From: Oleiharenicola lentus
Lineage (GTDB): Bacteria > Verrucomicrobiota > Verrucomicrobiia > Opitutales > Opitutaceae
Reading direction: 5' to 3'
DNA: 64,000 nt
NCBI RefSeq assembly: GCF_004118375.1
Contig: NZ_SDHX01000002.1
Coordinates: forward strand, 671,001 to 735,000
This document shows, piece by piece, positions 1 through 8,367 of the stretch (positions are counted from its first letter, which is position 1; the number at the start of each line of letters is the position of its first letter). The position numbers and the translations under genes are program-made. The notes below the pieces were generated by a model, which did no database searches, was not told where the DNA came from, and was given only the letters and a program-made list of their open reading frames with translations.

Positions 1-2055
1 CTCCTCGGTGTTCACATAGCAGCTCTGGCCGCCGCCTGCCCGTGCGAGCAGCTCCAGGCGCAGGTCGTTGCGGTCACTGCGCCCAAAACCAAACACGCTG
101 AGCTTGATGCCCTCGGCGGCGAACCGGTTGGCCAGCGCGGCCAGGGCCTGCTCGTCGGTCTCACCGAGGTTGAAATTGCCGTCGGTGCAGAGAATCACGG
201 CGTTGATGCCGGATGCACGGCGCGCCGCGCGCGCCGTGTCGTAAGCCAGCATCAGCCCCTCGTAACCGTTCGTGCGCCCCCCGGCCGACAAACCGGCCAG
301 CGCGGCGCGCAACTCGCGGCCGCCCACCCCGATGGGTTCGCTGCCGCGCACCTCTTGCGCCGCAGCCGCGTAGGTCACCACCGCCACCCGGTCATCCGGC
401 CGCAACCGCTCCGCCAGCAGCCGCACTCCGGCCTGCACCAACGGCAACCGGTTCGGCGCGTTCATCGAGTCGGAAACGTCGATGGCGAACACGATGTTGG
501 CCGGCGGACGCACCGGCGGCGCCGCCGGCTTCGCCTGCACCACCACGCGCATCACCTGCCGCCCCGGCGTGAACGGCGAAGGCGCCATCTCCATCTGCAC
601 CGCCAACGGCACCGGTTGCGCGCCGGGCGCCGGCCACTCCGGCGGCACCTGCCGAAGCAGCGCGGCCGGGCTCACCCGCTGCGCAGCCGACCACTCGCCC
701 CGGGCCAGGGCGTGCTGCAGGTCCTTCAAACCCGGTTCCGGCGGACGCGCCGTTCCCTTCGAGGTCGGCAAGTTTACGGACGCCGGCTTCCCGGAAAATA
801 CCACGCGTGACTCCGCGTTCGGCGTGCCGGTCGCAGCGCCGGACCCCGCCGCCGGTGCCTTGTCGGGCAAGGCCCCCGAGACCGCGCCCGCCCCACCCGC
901 TCCGCCCGGCAACAACACGGCCGCCGGCTCTTCGCGATCCCGCGCTCCCCGCTCCGGCTCGGGCTCGCCGGGCGAATCGATGCTCGCTTGAGACCCCGTT
1001 CCCCCGCCGCTGCTTTCGCGCGGACTCGAATCACCCGCAGACTCCGCCGCTCCGCCTCCGCCGCCCGCGAGCCCTGCGGCCTGTCCGGAGCCGCGTCCAA
1101 AGGCCTTGCGCTCCCACTCGGCCTCGCCCGGACGCAGCTCCCGCTTCCGTGTCCGCAGGCTGCCAGCCACGCCGTCGGCCTCCGGCGCGTGCTCCTCCTG
1201 CGCTTCACCACCTTCTTGCGCAGCGACGGACGGTGCCGGCTTTGAGTCTTGGACAGGTTCACCGCGTCCCTTCGCCCACCACCAGACGGCACCGGCCACC
1301 GCGAGCAGCGCGGCCACGCCGAGGATCACCCGGGTGACCGGGACTCCACCGCTCCGCTTCCGCCGCGGCGGCGGTGCGCCGTTTTGCAAAATCTCGGTGA
1401 GCGTGCGCACGGCGCGCCGGATCGTGTCGGCCGTTTCCAGCAGGTCCTTTCCGCCGGAGGCGGCTTCGACAAAAGCTTTCTTCTCCGCCGCGCCCATCTC
1501 GTCCAGCGCGTAGCCGATGATCCGCGGGTCCGTGATTCGCACGGCCGCCTTGCCTTGCGTCGCAGGCATCGCCTGCACAATCCGGCTGAGCGCATGCTCC
1601 ATCAGGCCTTCCGCGCCGCCCAGCGACAAGCCGGTGATCCGCGCCATTTCCTCCGGGTTGAAGCCAAACTGAAACCGCAGGCGTACCGCCTCCTGCTGCT
1701 TGGCAGTGAGGCGCGCAAAGGCCCGGTGCACCGCCACGCGGGCATCCTGCCCTTCGTTGCTTTCCTCCTCGTCTGCCGCCCCGGCCGCTTCGCCCAGCAG
1801 CACGTCGCCGCGCTGACCTGCCCCGAGCATCTGCCGGCGCACGTGCGCGAACAGCCACACCGCCGGATCGTCATCCAGCTCACCCGCTTTTTCCAATTCG
1901 CGCGGCAAGGCCAGCAGCACGGCCTCCGCACGCGCCGCTTCCGCCCCGGGCAGCGTGCCCAGATAGGTGCGCAGCGCCGCGCCGTGCCGCTCCAGCATGG
2001 CCGAGGCGGCCGGCGGGGCATTCCGACCGGCGGAAGGTGATGACAATCTGCTCAC
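1..2055 (-). CDS. Sigma-like / anti-sigma-like / vWA (YfbK-type) fusion protein, partial
   Basis: The frame is open from a GTG at 2055 (GGGGG five bases upstream) to the window edge, giving 685 codons with no stop, so the C-terminus is missing. Residues about 110-155 resemble sigma-70 region 4 (LTAKQQEAVRLRF then a helix-turn-helix-like stretch). About 178-195 (GYALDEMGAAEKKAF) resembles the ALGEL motif of anti-sigma-like proteins. A single membrane helix lies at about 241-262, followed by a long low-complexity Gly/Ser/Pro linker. A von Willebrand A domain then begins, with the MIDAS motif DVSDS (first Asp at residue 526) and a later CTDG. The vWA part looks like the YfbK family. The function is unknown; it may be a membrane-anchored metal-dependent protein-binding protein. 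It is divergent from the lipoprotein gene at 2141. Confidence 0.8.
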   Translation of the reverse strand, partial: MSRLSSPSAGRNAPPAASAMLERHGAALRTYLGTLPGAEAARAEAVLLALPRELEKAGELDDDPAVWLFAHVRRQMLGAGQRGDVLLGEAAGAADEEESNEGQDARVAVHRAFARLTAKQQEAVRLRFQFGFNPEEMARITGLSLGGAEGLMEHALSRIVQAMPATQGKAAVRITDPRIIGYALDEMGAAEKKAFVEAASGGKDLLETADTIRRAVRTLTEILQNGAPPPRRKRSGGVPVTRVILGVAALLAVAGAVWWWAKGRGEPVQDSKPAPSVAAQEGGEAQEEHAPEADGVAGSLRTRKRELRPGEAEWERKAFGRGSGQAAGLAGGGGGAAESAGDSSPRESSGGGTGSQASIDSPGEPEPERGARDREEPAAVLLPGGAGGAGAVSGALPDKAPAAGSGAATGTPNAESRVVFSGKPASVNLPTSKGTARPPEPGLKDLQHALARGEWSAAQRVSPAALLRQVPPEWPAPGAQPVPLAVQMEMAPSPFTPGRQVMRVVVQAKPAAPPVRPPANIVFAIDVSDSMNAPNRLPLVQAGVRLLAERLRPDDRVAVVTYAAAAQEVRGSEPIGVGGRELRAALAGLSAGGRTNGYEGLMLAYDTARAARRASGINAVILCTDGNFNLGETDEQALAALANRFAAEGIKLSVFGFGRSDRNDLRLELLARAGGGQSCYVNTEE

Positions 2056-2140
2056 TAAGCCCCCGTATATCGGCGCAAACCGGCGAAACTTGCCCGCTTC
2101 GTCACTTGCGCCGGTCGCGGCAAAGCCCAACGTATCCATC

Positions 2141-3751
2141 GTGTTACGCCGTCTGACCCTGATTCTTCCGTACCTCGTGCTGCTCGGCGGTTGCGCCAAG
2201 CGTGAAACCCCCGCCGAGGCCGGCCTCCGCACCGGCACGCTGCTGGTGGGCAACCTCGCCGAGCCGCAGGAACTCGATCCGCAGCTCATCGCCGCCTACA
2301 CCGACCAGAATATCGCTGTCGCGCTCTTCGAGGGCCTGTGCGCACTGGACGAACGCTCCTCCCAACCCGTGCCGGGCGTGGCCGAGCGCTGGGTGGCCTC
2401 GCCCGACGGCCTGACCTGGACCTTCCACCTGCGCGCCACGGCAAAATGGTCCAACGGCGAATCGCTCACCGCCCATGACTTCGTCGCCTCCTGGCGACGG
2501 GTGCTCAACCCCGCCCTCGCCGCCGAATACGCCTACCTCCTCTACCCGCTCAAGAACGCCGCCGCCCTTAACGCCGGCCAAATGACCGACTTTTCCGCGC
2601 TCGGTGCCGAAGCCCTCGACGACCGCACGCTGCGCATCACGCTCGAACGTCCCACGCCCTTCCTGCCCGCGCTGACGGCCCAGCCCGTCTGGTTTCCCGT
2701 CAACCCCCGCGCCTTGGCGAAATTCGGCGACGCCAACCGCCGCCAGTCCGCGTGGACGCGTCCGGAGAATCTCGTCGGCAACGGCCCCTTCACGCTGGCC
2801 GAGTGGACGCCCAGCGCCCGCCTCGTCGTTGCCAAGAACCCGGCCTACTGGGACGCCGCAAGTGTGCGCCTCAGCCAGATCATCTTCTTCCCCACCGAGA
2901 GCCCCGACGTCGAGGAACGCAACTTCCGCGCCGGCCAGGTGCATCTTACCTACGGCCTGCCCACCTCGAAGCTCGCAACCTACCAAAGGGAAAACCCCGC
3001 CGCGCTGCGCCTCGATCCGTTCCTGCAGGCGATTTTCCTGCGCTTCAACACCACGCGTCCGCCCTTCACCGACGCCCGCGTCCGCCGCGCGCTCTCGCTC
3101 GCCGTGGACCGCGACGCCATCGCCGCGAGTGTGCTGCGCGGCGCCGGCACCCCCGCCCGCAGTTTCACTCCTCCCGACTGCGCCGGCTACACCGCACGCG
3201 CCTCGGTGCCGACCGACTTCGAGGCCGCCCGCCGCCTGCTTGCTGAGGCCGGTTTTCCCGGCGGCCGCGGCCTGCCCGTGCTCGAACTGCAGGTCCGCAA
3301 CGACGAACACCAGCCGCGCGTGGCCGAGGTCTTGCAGGCCCAGTGGGCCAAGGAACTCGGCGTCTCGCTCACCCTCGCGCCGCTCGAGCAAAAGACCTGG
3401 GTGCAGAACCAGCAGACGCTCAACTACACGCTCTCCGGTGCGGGCTGGATCGGCGACTTCGTGGACCCGGTCACCTTCCTCGACCTCTTCGTCTCCACCG
3501 GCGGCAACAACTGGACCGGCTGGGCCTCCGCCGACTACGACCGCTTCATCGCCCAAGCCGCCGCCACACCCGATCCTGCTGCCCGCCGCGAGATCTTCCA
3601 GCAGGCCGAGATCCTGCTCCTCGAACAGGCCCCCGTCGCGCCGGTGTTCTTCGGCACCCGTGCCTACCTGATCCACTCTTCCGTGAAAGGTTGGGAACCT
3701 TCCCTGCTCGGCCTGCACCAATACAAAAGGGTTTACCTTCAAAAACCCTGA
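2141..3751 (+). CDS. Oligopeptide ABC transporter substrate-binding lipoprotein (SBP_bac_5)
   Basis: A 536-residue extracytoplasmic solute-binding protein of the OppA/MppA type. I chose the GTG at 2141 because it gives a clean lipoprotein signal (VLRRLTLILPYLVLLGGC, lipid-anchored Cys18); upstream codons in the same frame would put a non-signal extension in front. The sequence follows the family through AEPQELDPQL, GLTWTFHLR..KWSNGE, NGPFTLAEW and VRRALSLAVDRDAI, and the length is normal. By family it binds peptides and delivers them to a permease, but no permease or ATPase gene is adjacent, so it may serve a transporter encoded elsewhere or take part in cell-wall peptide recycling. The specificity cannot be read from sequence. 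Confidence 0.9.
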   Translation: MLRRLTLILPYLVLLGGCAKRETPAEAGLRTGTLLVGNLAEPQELDPQLIAAYTDQNIAVALFEGLCALDERSSQPVPGVAERWVASPDGLTWTFHLRATAKWSNGESLTAHDFVASWRRVLNPALAAEYAYLLYPLKNAAALNAGQMTDFSALGAEALDDRTLRITLERPTPFLPALTAQPVWFPVNPRALAKFGDANRRQSAWTRPENLVGNGPFTLAEWTPSARLVVAKNPAYWDAASVRLSQIIFFPTESPDVEERNFRAGQVHLTYGLPTSKLATYQRENPAALRLDPFLQAIFLRFNTTRPPFTDARVRRALSLAVDRDAIAASVLRGAGTPARSFTPPDCAGYTARASVPTDFEAARRLLAEAGFPGGRGLPVLELQVRNDEHQPRVAEVLQAQWAKELGVSLTLAPLEQKTWVQNQQTLNYTLSGAGWIGDFVDPVTFLDLFVSTGGNNWTGWASADYDRFIAQAAATPDPAARREIFQQAEILLLEQAPVAPVFFGTRAYLIHSSVKGWEPSLLGLHQYKRVYLQKP

Positions 3752-3759
3752 ACGCATCT

Positions 3760-3791
3760 TTCATCCGTGCTTATCCGTGTCATCCGTGGCG
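3760..3791. repeat. ATCCGTG-type dispersed repeat
   Basis: Tandem ATCCGTG units (ATCCGTGCTTATCCGTGTC and onward). The same word recurs at 14046-14074 and about 25185-25217 in the opposite sense. It overlaps the start of the next gene and supplies its first codons. Confidence 0.7.
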
Positions 3792-4246
3792 GTCTCCTCT
3801 TCCTCTTGCTGGGGCTCTGCACCGCGTCCGCAACCGACCTCACCATCGTCCGCGTTTTCACCGGCTGGCGCGACGCCGCGTCCTTCAAGCGCATCTCCGA
3901 ATACTTCGACGGCAAGGAGAACACCGGCGGCGAAGCCGTGCTCCGCACGCACCCCGAACAGCGCGGCGGCTACTACTTCCTCGTGCGCGTGACCAACCCG
4001 GCCGCCGCCCGCCCCGTGACCGCCCGGCTGCAGGTCATCACCCACACCGCCGCCCAGCCGCAGACCTTCACTTTCGCCCCCGCGCTCAAAGCCGGTGCGA
4101 CCGTCTTCCACCTCGGTCTCACGGGTCCCGACTGGCCGGACGCCAAAGCCGACCCCGTCGCCTGGAAACTCGAGCTGACCGACGCCGACGGCAAAGTCCT
4201 CGCCACCGAGAAGAGCTACTTGTGGGAGAAGCCAACGGGCAGGTAA
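3767..4246 (+). CDS. Small secreted protein of unknown function
   Basis: A 159-residue protein starting with GTG, with an N-terminal signal peptide (LIRVIRGGLLFLLLGL, cleavage probably after ATASA) and a mature part that looks like a beta-rich domain (YYFLVRVTNPAAARPVTARL). I do not recognise a family. It follows the peptide-binding lipoprotein by 15 bases and could be cotranscribed. The start codon and about nine codons lie in the ATCCGTG repeat, so the annotated start may be a product of the repeat insertion; no better downstream start keeps the signal peptide. Confidence 0.6.
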   Translation: MLIRVIRGGLLFLLLGLCTASATDLTIVRVFTGWRDAASFKRISEYFDGKENTGGEAVLRTHPEQRGGYYFLVRVTNPAAARPVTARLQVITHTAAQPQTFTFAPALKAGATVFHLGLTGPDWPDAKADPVAWKLELTDADGKVLATEKSYLWEKPTGR

Positions 4247-4255
4247 CCCTGTCCT

Positions 4256-4339
4256 GTCATTCTGAGCGGAGCGAAGAATCCAGAGGCAACCGCCCATCGC
4301 ATCCGCATACGCTGGATTCTTCGCTCCGCTCAGAATGAC
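4256..4339. repeat. Family A palindromic repeat (GTCATTCTGAGCG type)
   Basis: A perfect 28-bp inverted repeat: left arm 4256-4283 and right arm 4312-4339 (CTGGATTCTTCGCTCCGC then TCAGAATGAC), with a 28-base loop. Other copies lie at 6398-6478, 14094-14175 and 17930-18023. The right arm contains the ATG of the following glycosylase gene. Confidence 0.9.
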
Positions 4340-5261
4340 CCGCTCCGGAAGTTCAAAGGGATTCTCCGACTGGCAGCCGCTGCCCGGCTGGGCTCCGTCA
4401 CCTGACGTCCTCCGCGAGACCCTCGACGGCGGCCAAGCCTTTCGCTGGAACGAGGCGAACAACATTTGGACCGGCACCTGGTCCACGCATTGCGTCCAAC
4501 TCCGGCTCGGCGACACCGGGCTGCAATGGCGCGGCACCCCCGGCACCACCGCCGCCGATCTCCGCCGCTACCTTGCCCACGAACTGGATTGGACCGCGCT
4601 CACCAACTCCCTCCCGTGGCGGAGCGACACCCATCTCGCCCATTGCATCACCGCCTTCCCGGATCTCCGTATCCTCCGCCAACCTTTCGGCGAAACCCTT
4701 CTCGGCTTCCTCTGCAGCGCCACCAAGCAGATCGTCCAGATCAAGCAGATGGTCGCCCTGCTGGCCGAGCGGCACGGCCAATCATTGCCCCCTTGGAGGG
4801 CCCAGCTCCCGCTGGGCCGCGGCTCAGCAGGAGCTGAGCCCTCCACCTGCCACCGTCTCCCCACCTGGTCCGAAATCGCCACGATCCCCGAGAAAGATCT
4901 CCGCGCCTGCCTGCTGGGCTTCCGGGCCCGCTACATTTCCGAGACGGCGACATTCCTCTCCAAGCATCCCGGCTGGCTCGATGAGACCGAGGCCCTGCCC
5001 TACCCCGCCGCCAAGGCCCGGCTGATGGAATTGCCCGGCGTCGGTGAGAAGGTCGCCGACTGCGTGCTGCTCTTCGGCGCCGGCAAACTCGAAGCCTTTC
5101 CCGTGGACACGTGGGTGCTGAAGTCCCTCGCCCGCCGCTACGGCCTCGACGGCTGGAAGCCGGCGCAGGTCGCGCATTTTGGCCGCACCCACTTCGGTCC
5201 CCTCGCCGGACTGGCCCAGCAATACTTGTTCTCGTGGGAGCGAAAGTTCGGCGGCCGTTAG
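4335..5261 (+). CDS. 8-oxoguanine DNA glycosylase / AP lyase (OGG1 type)
   Basis: A 308-residue base-excision repair enzyme that removes 8-oxoguanine. The OGG N-terminal domain (about 1-120, GGQAFRWNE) precedes the HhH-GPD domain. The hairpin-helix LPGVGEKVADC holds the Schiff-base lysine (K239), and FPVDTWV holds the catalytic aspartate (D258), both at the spacing of the family. The start ATG lies in the right arm of a palindromic repeat, so the native start may have been altered; the first ten or so residues are not conserved-looking. Residues about 154-171 are encoded by another palindromic repeat (4794-4845), an in-frame insertion between the OGG_N part and the HhH domain. It is probably functional because the catalytic motifs are intact. 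Confidence 0.9.
   Translation: MTRSGSSKGFSDWQPLPGWAPSPDVLRETLDGGQAFRWNEANNIWTGTWSTHCVQLRLGDTGLQWRGTPGTTAADLRRYLAHELDWTALTNSLPWRSDTHLAHCITAFPDLRILRQPFGETLLGFLCSATKQIVQIKQMVALLAERHGQSLPPWRAQLPLGRGSAGAEPSTCHRLPTWSEIATIPEKDLRACLLGFRARYISETATFLSKHPGWLDETEALPYPAAKARLMELPGVGEKVADCVLLFGAGKLEAFPVDTWVLKSLARRYGLDGWKPAQVAHFGRTHFGPLAGLAQQYLFSWERKFGGR
4794..4845. repeat. Family G palindromic repeat inside the glycosylase gene
   Basis: A 52-base element bounded by TGGAGGG and CCCTCCA, with two inner hairpins (CCCAGCTCCCGCTGGG and GGCTCAGCAGGAGCTGAGCC). It is read through in frame as a Gly/Ala/Pro-rich loop. Confidence 0.8.
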
Positions 5262-5968
5262 CCTGACGCGGCCGGTTTCGCGCCGGCCAGCAGACGCCAC
5301 GGAAAGAAATACACGGCATAAACGACCGCGTAGACGAGGAAGCTGTCCAGCTTCAGGAAATGCGCGCCCGCGAAGAAGAAGATCAGCAGGTGCAGCCGGA
5401 CCACGTTCTTGTAGGGTCCGGCCACTGAGCTGGCCGGGGAGGAAAGCGCGTTCCGCGCCTTCCGCGCCTCGATGTCGGCCGCCTTCACCGAGGTCGGCGG
5501 GGGCGCGGGCGGCAGGGGTGCGAACCGGAAAGCCTGCCGTTCCGCCAGCAGCGCCATCGGCAGGAAATACCAGTAGCGCTGCACCACCTCGGCATACAGC
5601 TCGAGGTTGAACAGTCCCGCCACCTTGGGTCCGACCGGGAAGAACATGTTCAGGAACACCGAGTGCACCAAGTGAAACATGCCGAAATGGACGGTGAAGA
5701 AGGCGAGCATGAACACCCCACCGATCAGGGCGGCGACCGCGGCTCCGGCACTGCCTTCGCGCTGCAACCGCAGGGCCGGACTGAATACCGACCACACAAT
5801 CACCGCGTAACCAATGCCCAGGCTCGACAGCCACAAGCTCCAGACCAGATCCGTGGTCTGCCACCCGGCATACCAGGCCAGCGCCAGCCCGCCGACGAAA
5901 GCGAGAGCATCGGGCCAGGCCGAAACCCAGCCCGGACGCTCAGCGGCTTCAGCGGCGGCCACGCTCAC
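5258..5968 (-). CDS. Multi-pass membrane protein, DUF6498-like
   Basis: A 236-residue protein with about six hydrophobic segments, an HFGMFHLVH motif in the middle and a Pro/Ala-rich cytoplasmic linker (about 150-185). The FHxVH region is reminiscent of DUF6498 membrane proteins; I could not confirm this. The function is unknown. The start overlaps the stop of the upstream glyoxalase-like gene by 4 bases (ATGA), so the two are probably translationally coupled. The 3' end overlaps the convergent glycosylase gene by 4 bases. Confidence 0.75.
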   Translation of the reverse strand: MSVAAAEAAERPGWVSAWPDALAFVGGLALAWYAGWQTTDLVWSLWLSSLGIGYAVIVWSVFSPALRLQREGSAGAAVAALIGGVFMLAFFTVHFGMFHLVHSVFLNMFFPVGPKVAGLFNLELYAEVVQRYWYFLPMALLAERQAFRFAPLPPAPPPTSVKAADIEARKARNALSSPASSVAGPYKNVVRLHLLIFFFAGAHFLKLDSFLVYAVVYAVYFFPWRLLAGAKPAASG

Positions 5969-6351
5969 TTCGCCTTCTGGATCAGCTCCACCTCGTAGCC
6001 CTCGGGTGCGTCAATGAAGGCGATCACCGAGCCGCTGCCGGTCTTGGTCGGACCGTCGCTCAGTGCGTAACCTTTCTTCGCGGCCGCGGCGGCAAAGGCT
6101 TCAAGGTTTTCCACTTCGAACGCGAGATGCATGAGGTCGGGCTGCACCTTCACCGGCTCGGCGCCCGGCGGCATCTGGCAGAGTTCGATCTCCTCGTCGC
6201 TGTTGGGTGTGGCGAGGAACACCAGCTGGGCACCGCGCGGCGAGGTGTGCCGGCGCGAGGCGGTCAGGCCAAGGGCCTCGGTGTAGAACTTCACGGAACG
6301 CTCGATGTCGTTCACGCGCATGCGGGTGTGGAGCAGCTTTTTGACGGTCAT
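5965..6351 (-). CDS. VOC/glyoxalase I-fold protein (lactoylglutathione lyase-like)
   Basis: A 128-residue vicinal-oxygen-chelate protein. Candidate metal ligands follow the GloA pattern: His in LLHTRMRV, Glu in EEIELCQ, His in LMHLAFEV and Glu in GYEVELI. The two beta-alpha-beta modules and the length fit lactoylglutathione lyase, which detoxifies methylglyoxal using glutathione or another thiol. Since Verrucomicrobiota often lack glutathione, the true thiol cofactor is uncertain. It is the first gene of a two-gene unit with the membrane protein. Confidence 0.8.
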   Translation of the reverse strand: MTVKKLLHTRMRVNDIERSVKFYTEALGLTASRRHTSPRGAQLVFLATPNSDEEIELCQMPPGAEPVKVQPDLMHLAFEVENLEAFAAAAAKKGYALSDGPTKTGSGSVIAFIDAPEGYEVELIQKAK

Positions 6352-6397
6352 GTGCGCAGGCTAGAAGGCCGGTCCAGAAATGCAAACATCGTAACCT

Positions 6398-6478
6398 GTC
6401 ATCCTGAACGAAGTGAAGGATCCAGCATAACGGCCGTAGCGAATATCGTGCTGGATTCTTCGCTCCGCTCAGAATGAC
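6398..6478. repeat. Family A palindromic repeat, copy 2
   Basis: Imperfect inverted repeat: left arm GTCATCCTGAACGAAGTG onward from 6398, right arm 6449-6478 ending CGCTCAGAATGAC. It sits between two divergent genes, and the dehydratase ATG is the next base after it. Confidence 0.85.
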
Positions 6479-7447
6479 ATGCCGGTGATGTCTGAAACAC
6501 TGACCTTCGCCGACATTCGCGACGCCCACGAACGCATCCGCCCGTTCATCAAGCGCACGCCCGTGCTGACGAGCGAACGGCTCGACGCGGCCGTCGGCGC
6601 GTCACTGTTTTTCAAGTGCGAGAACTTCCAGGAGGCCGGTGCGTTCAAATCCCGCGGCGCCTGCAACGCCGTCTTTTCGTTGACCGACGAGGAAGCCGCC
6701 ACCGGCGTCGTCACCCACTCCTCCGGCAACCACGCCGCCGCCCTCGCCCGCGCCGCCCAGCTGCGCGGCATCACCGCCCACATCGTCATGCCCGCCGGCG
6801 CGGCCCAGTCCAAGGTGCAGAACGTCGGCCACTACGGCGGCTGGATCACCTTCTGTGAGCCCAACCTCACCGCCCGCGAGGCCGCCTGCGCGCGCGTGTC
6901 GAAGCAAACGGGCGCCACCATCGTTCACCCCTTCGATGATCTGCGCGTCGCCGCCGGTCAGGGCACCGCAACGATCGAGCTGCTCGAAGACATGCCCGAC
7001 CTCGACCTCATTCTGTGTCCCGTCGGCGGCGGCGGGCTGCTCAGCGGCACCGCCGTGGCCGCCAAGGCCATCCATCCCGGCATCCGCGTGATCGGCGTCG
7101 AGCCCGAGCTGGCCAACGACGTCCAACAGTCCTTCCGCGCCGGACGCCGCATCTCAATTCCGACCCCCGCCACGATCGCCGACGGCCTGCGCACCAACTG
7201 CACGGGCGAAAAGAATTTCCCGCTGATCCAGCAGCATGTGGACGACATCGTCACTGTCTCCGAGGAAGCCATCGTCGCCGCCATGCGCGCCGTGTGGGAC
7301 GCGCTGCACATGGTGATCGAGCCGTCCGCCGCCGTGCCCTACGCGGCATTGTTGGAGAAACGCGTGCCGCTCACCGGCCAGCGCATCGGCCTCATCGTGA
7401 CAGGCGGCAACGCCGACCTCGACAAGCTGCCGTGGCTGAAGGCGTGA
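6479..7447 (+). CDS. Threonine/serine dehydratase or serine racemase (PLP fold type II)
   Basis: A 322-residue PLP enzyme of the IlvA/serine racemase group. The PLP lysine lies in GAFKSRGA (K57), the phosphate-binding loop is CPVGGGGLLSG and the SSGNHAAALA motif is present. It has no C-terminal ACT regulatory domain, so it resembles catabolic threonine dehydratase or serine racemase rather than feedback-regulated IlvA. Two ATGs (6479 and 6488) are possible; the second, giving MSETLTF, is the more natural N-terminus because the first abuts the palindromic repeat. It probably deaminates threonine or serine to the 2-oxo acid. Confidence 0.88.
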   Translation: MPVMSETLTFADIRDAHERIRPFIKRTPVLTSERLDAAVGASLFFKCENFQEAGAFKSRGACNAVFSLTDEEAATGVVTHSSGNHAAALARAAQLRGITAHIVMPAGAAQSKVQNVGHYGGWITFCEPNLTAREAACARVSKQTGATIVHPFDDLRVAAGQGTATIELLEDMPDLDLILCPVGGGGLLSGTAVAAKAIHPGIRVIGVEPELANDVQQSFRAGRRISIPTPATIADGLRTNCTGEKNFPLIQQHVDDIVTVSEEAIVAAMRAVWDALHMVIEPSAAVPYAALLEKRVPLTGQRIGLIVTGGNADLDKLPWLKA

Positions 7448-7451
7448 ATTC

Positions 7452-7517
7452 GTAGCTGCGCTTGAGGCCCTGGGCCGAAAGCGTGGCCACGTTGTCGCTG
7501 CGCTCCAACGCAGCTAC
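7452..7517. repeat. Family D palindromic repeat (GTAGCTGCG / CGCAGCTAC)
   Basis: Short inverted repeat (arms 7452-7460 and 7509-7517) with an inner GTGGCCACGTTGTCGCTGCG. It matches the element at 16278-16363. It lies between the convergent dehydratase and ferredoxin genes. Confidence 0.75.
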
Positions 7518-7524
7518 TAAATAC

Positions 7525-7758
7525 TCACGCACCGTCGTCGCCGATGGAGCCCGTGGCGCAGTTCATCGCCGCCTGCTGCACCAGCGCAACATCGTCGGCC
7601 GTGTCCGGCTGCCGTTTCAGGAAGGACGTGCCCGTGTCCGCATCGCGTTCGAAGAAATCGGGCGCCTCGGTGCGGCATTGGTCGCAATCGATGCAGGACG
7701 AATCGACGTAGAAACGTCCGGCGACATTGAGGGGAAGACGATCGGCAAGCGTGGCCAT
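7525..7758 (-). CDS. Single-cluster ferredoxin
   Basis: A 77-residue acidic protein with CIDCDQC (Cys22, 25, 28) and a distant Cys67 in MNCATGSI, the pattern of a one-cluster [4Fe-4S] ferredoxin of the Fer4_15 type; the proline usual after the last cysteine is replaced. I chose the ATG at 7758 because upstream sequence in the frame is unlike the family. It is divergent from nuoA by 237 bases. The neighbouring complex I operon lacks the NADH-oxidising subunits, so this ferredoxin is a candidate electron donor. That is inference from position only. Confidence 0.85.
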   Translation of the reverse strand: MATLADRLPLNVAGRFYVDSSCIDCDQCRTEAPDFFERDADTGTSFLKRQPDTADDVALVQQAAMNCATGSIGDDGA

Positions 7759-7953
7759 GGTGGGATGGGGTTGGAGGATATGGTTGGCAGCCTCATCCTG
7801 CCACATCCGGCACGCGAGCGCTCGGCACGCGTTGACCGGAGCTGCGCATGTTTTGGCGACCGCATCGCCGGCGATTCCTACGCTGGTCTCGGGGCTCATG
7901 CCGCGCGACCACAAGAGATGAGCAGCTTCTGGCAAACGGCGGAGCTGCTTCGC

Positions 7954-7981
7954 CATTGAACCCCGCCGCACTTTTTCAATG
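7954..7981. promoter_or_regulatory. CATTGAA...TTCAATG inverted repeat upstream of nuoA
   Basis: Seven-base inverted arms CATTGAA (7954-7960) and TTCAATG (7975-7981), ending 14 bases before the nuoA ATG and inside the ferredoxin/nuoA divergent region. It could be an operator or an RNA hairpin in the leader. No clear -35/-10 pair could be assigned. Confidence 0.3.
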
Positions 7982-7995
7982 CTCGGGGCTCTTCC

Positions 7996-8367
7996 ATGAG
8001 CGAGCATCCCCACGCGTTCCTGGCTCTCTTCCTCGGCGTCGCCCTCGCCTTCCCTCTCCTGCTGCTCGCAGTGGCCTGGCTCTGGGTGAAGTTTTTCCAA
8101 CCGCGCCGCCCCGGTCCGGTCAAGAACGCCACCTACGAATGCGGCCTCCCGGCGACCGGCGACTCGTGGATCCAGTTCAAGGCGCACTATTATCTGTATG
8201 CGATTCTCTTTCTCATCTTCGACGTCGAGGTGCTGTTCCTCCTGCCCTTCGCCGTCGCCATGACCGGCCTCCCATCAGGCGCGCTGATTGCGATGCTGGT
8301 ATTCATCCTCCTTCTCGCCGAGGGCCTCGTCTGGGCCTGGGCGCGCGGCCACCTGGAGTGGAAATGA
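7996..8367 (+). CDS. nuoA: NADH-quinone oxidoreductase subunit A
   Basis: A 123-residue membrane subunit with three hydrophobic helices and the conserved [12 protein letters not shown] loop and [13 protein letters not shown] segment. NuoA sits at the junction of the membrane arm and the quinone site of complex I. It is the first gene of a 12-gene plus-strand operon. Its stop overlaps the nuoB start by 4 bases (ATGA), indicating translational coupling. Confidence 0.96.
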   Translation: MSEHPHAFLALFLGVALAFPLLLLAVAWLWVKFFQPRRPGPVKNATYECGLPATGDSWIQFKAHYYLYAILFLIFDVEVLFLLPFAVAMTGLPSGALIAMLVFILLLAEGLVWAWARGHLEWK

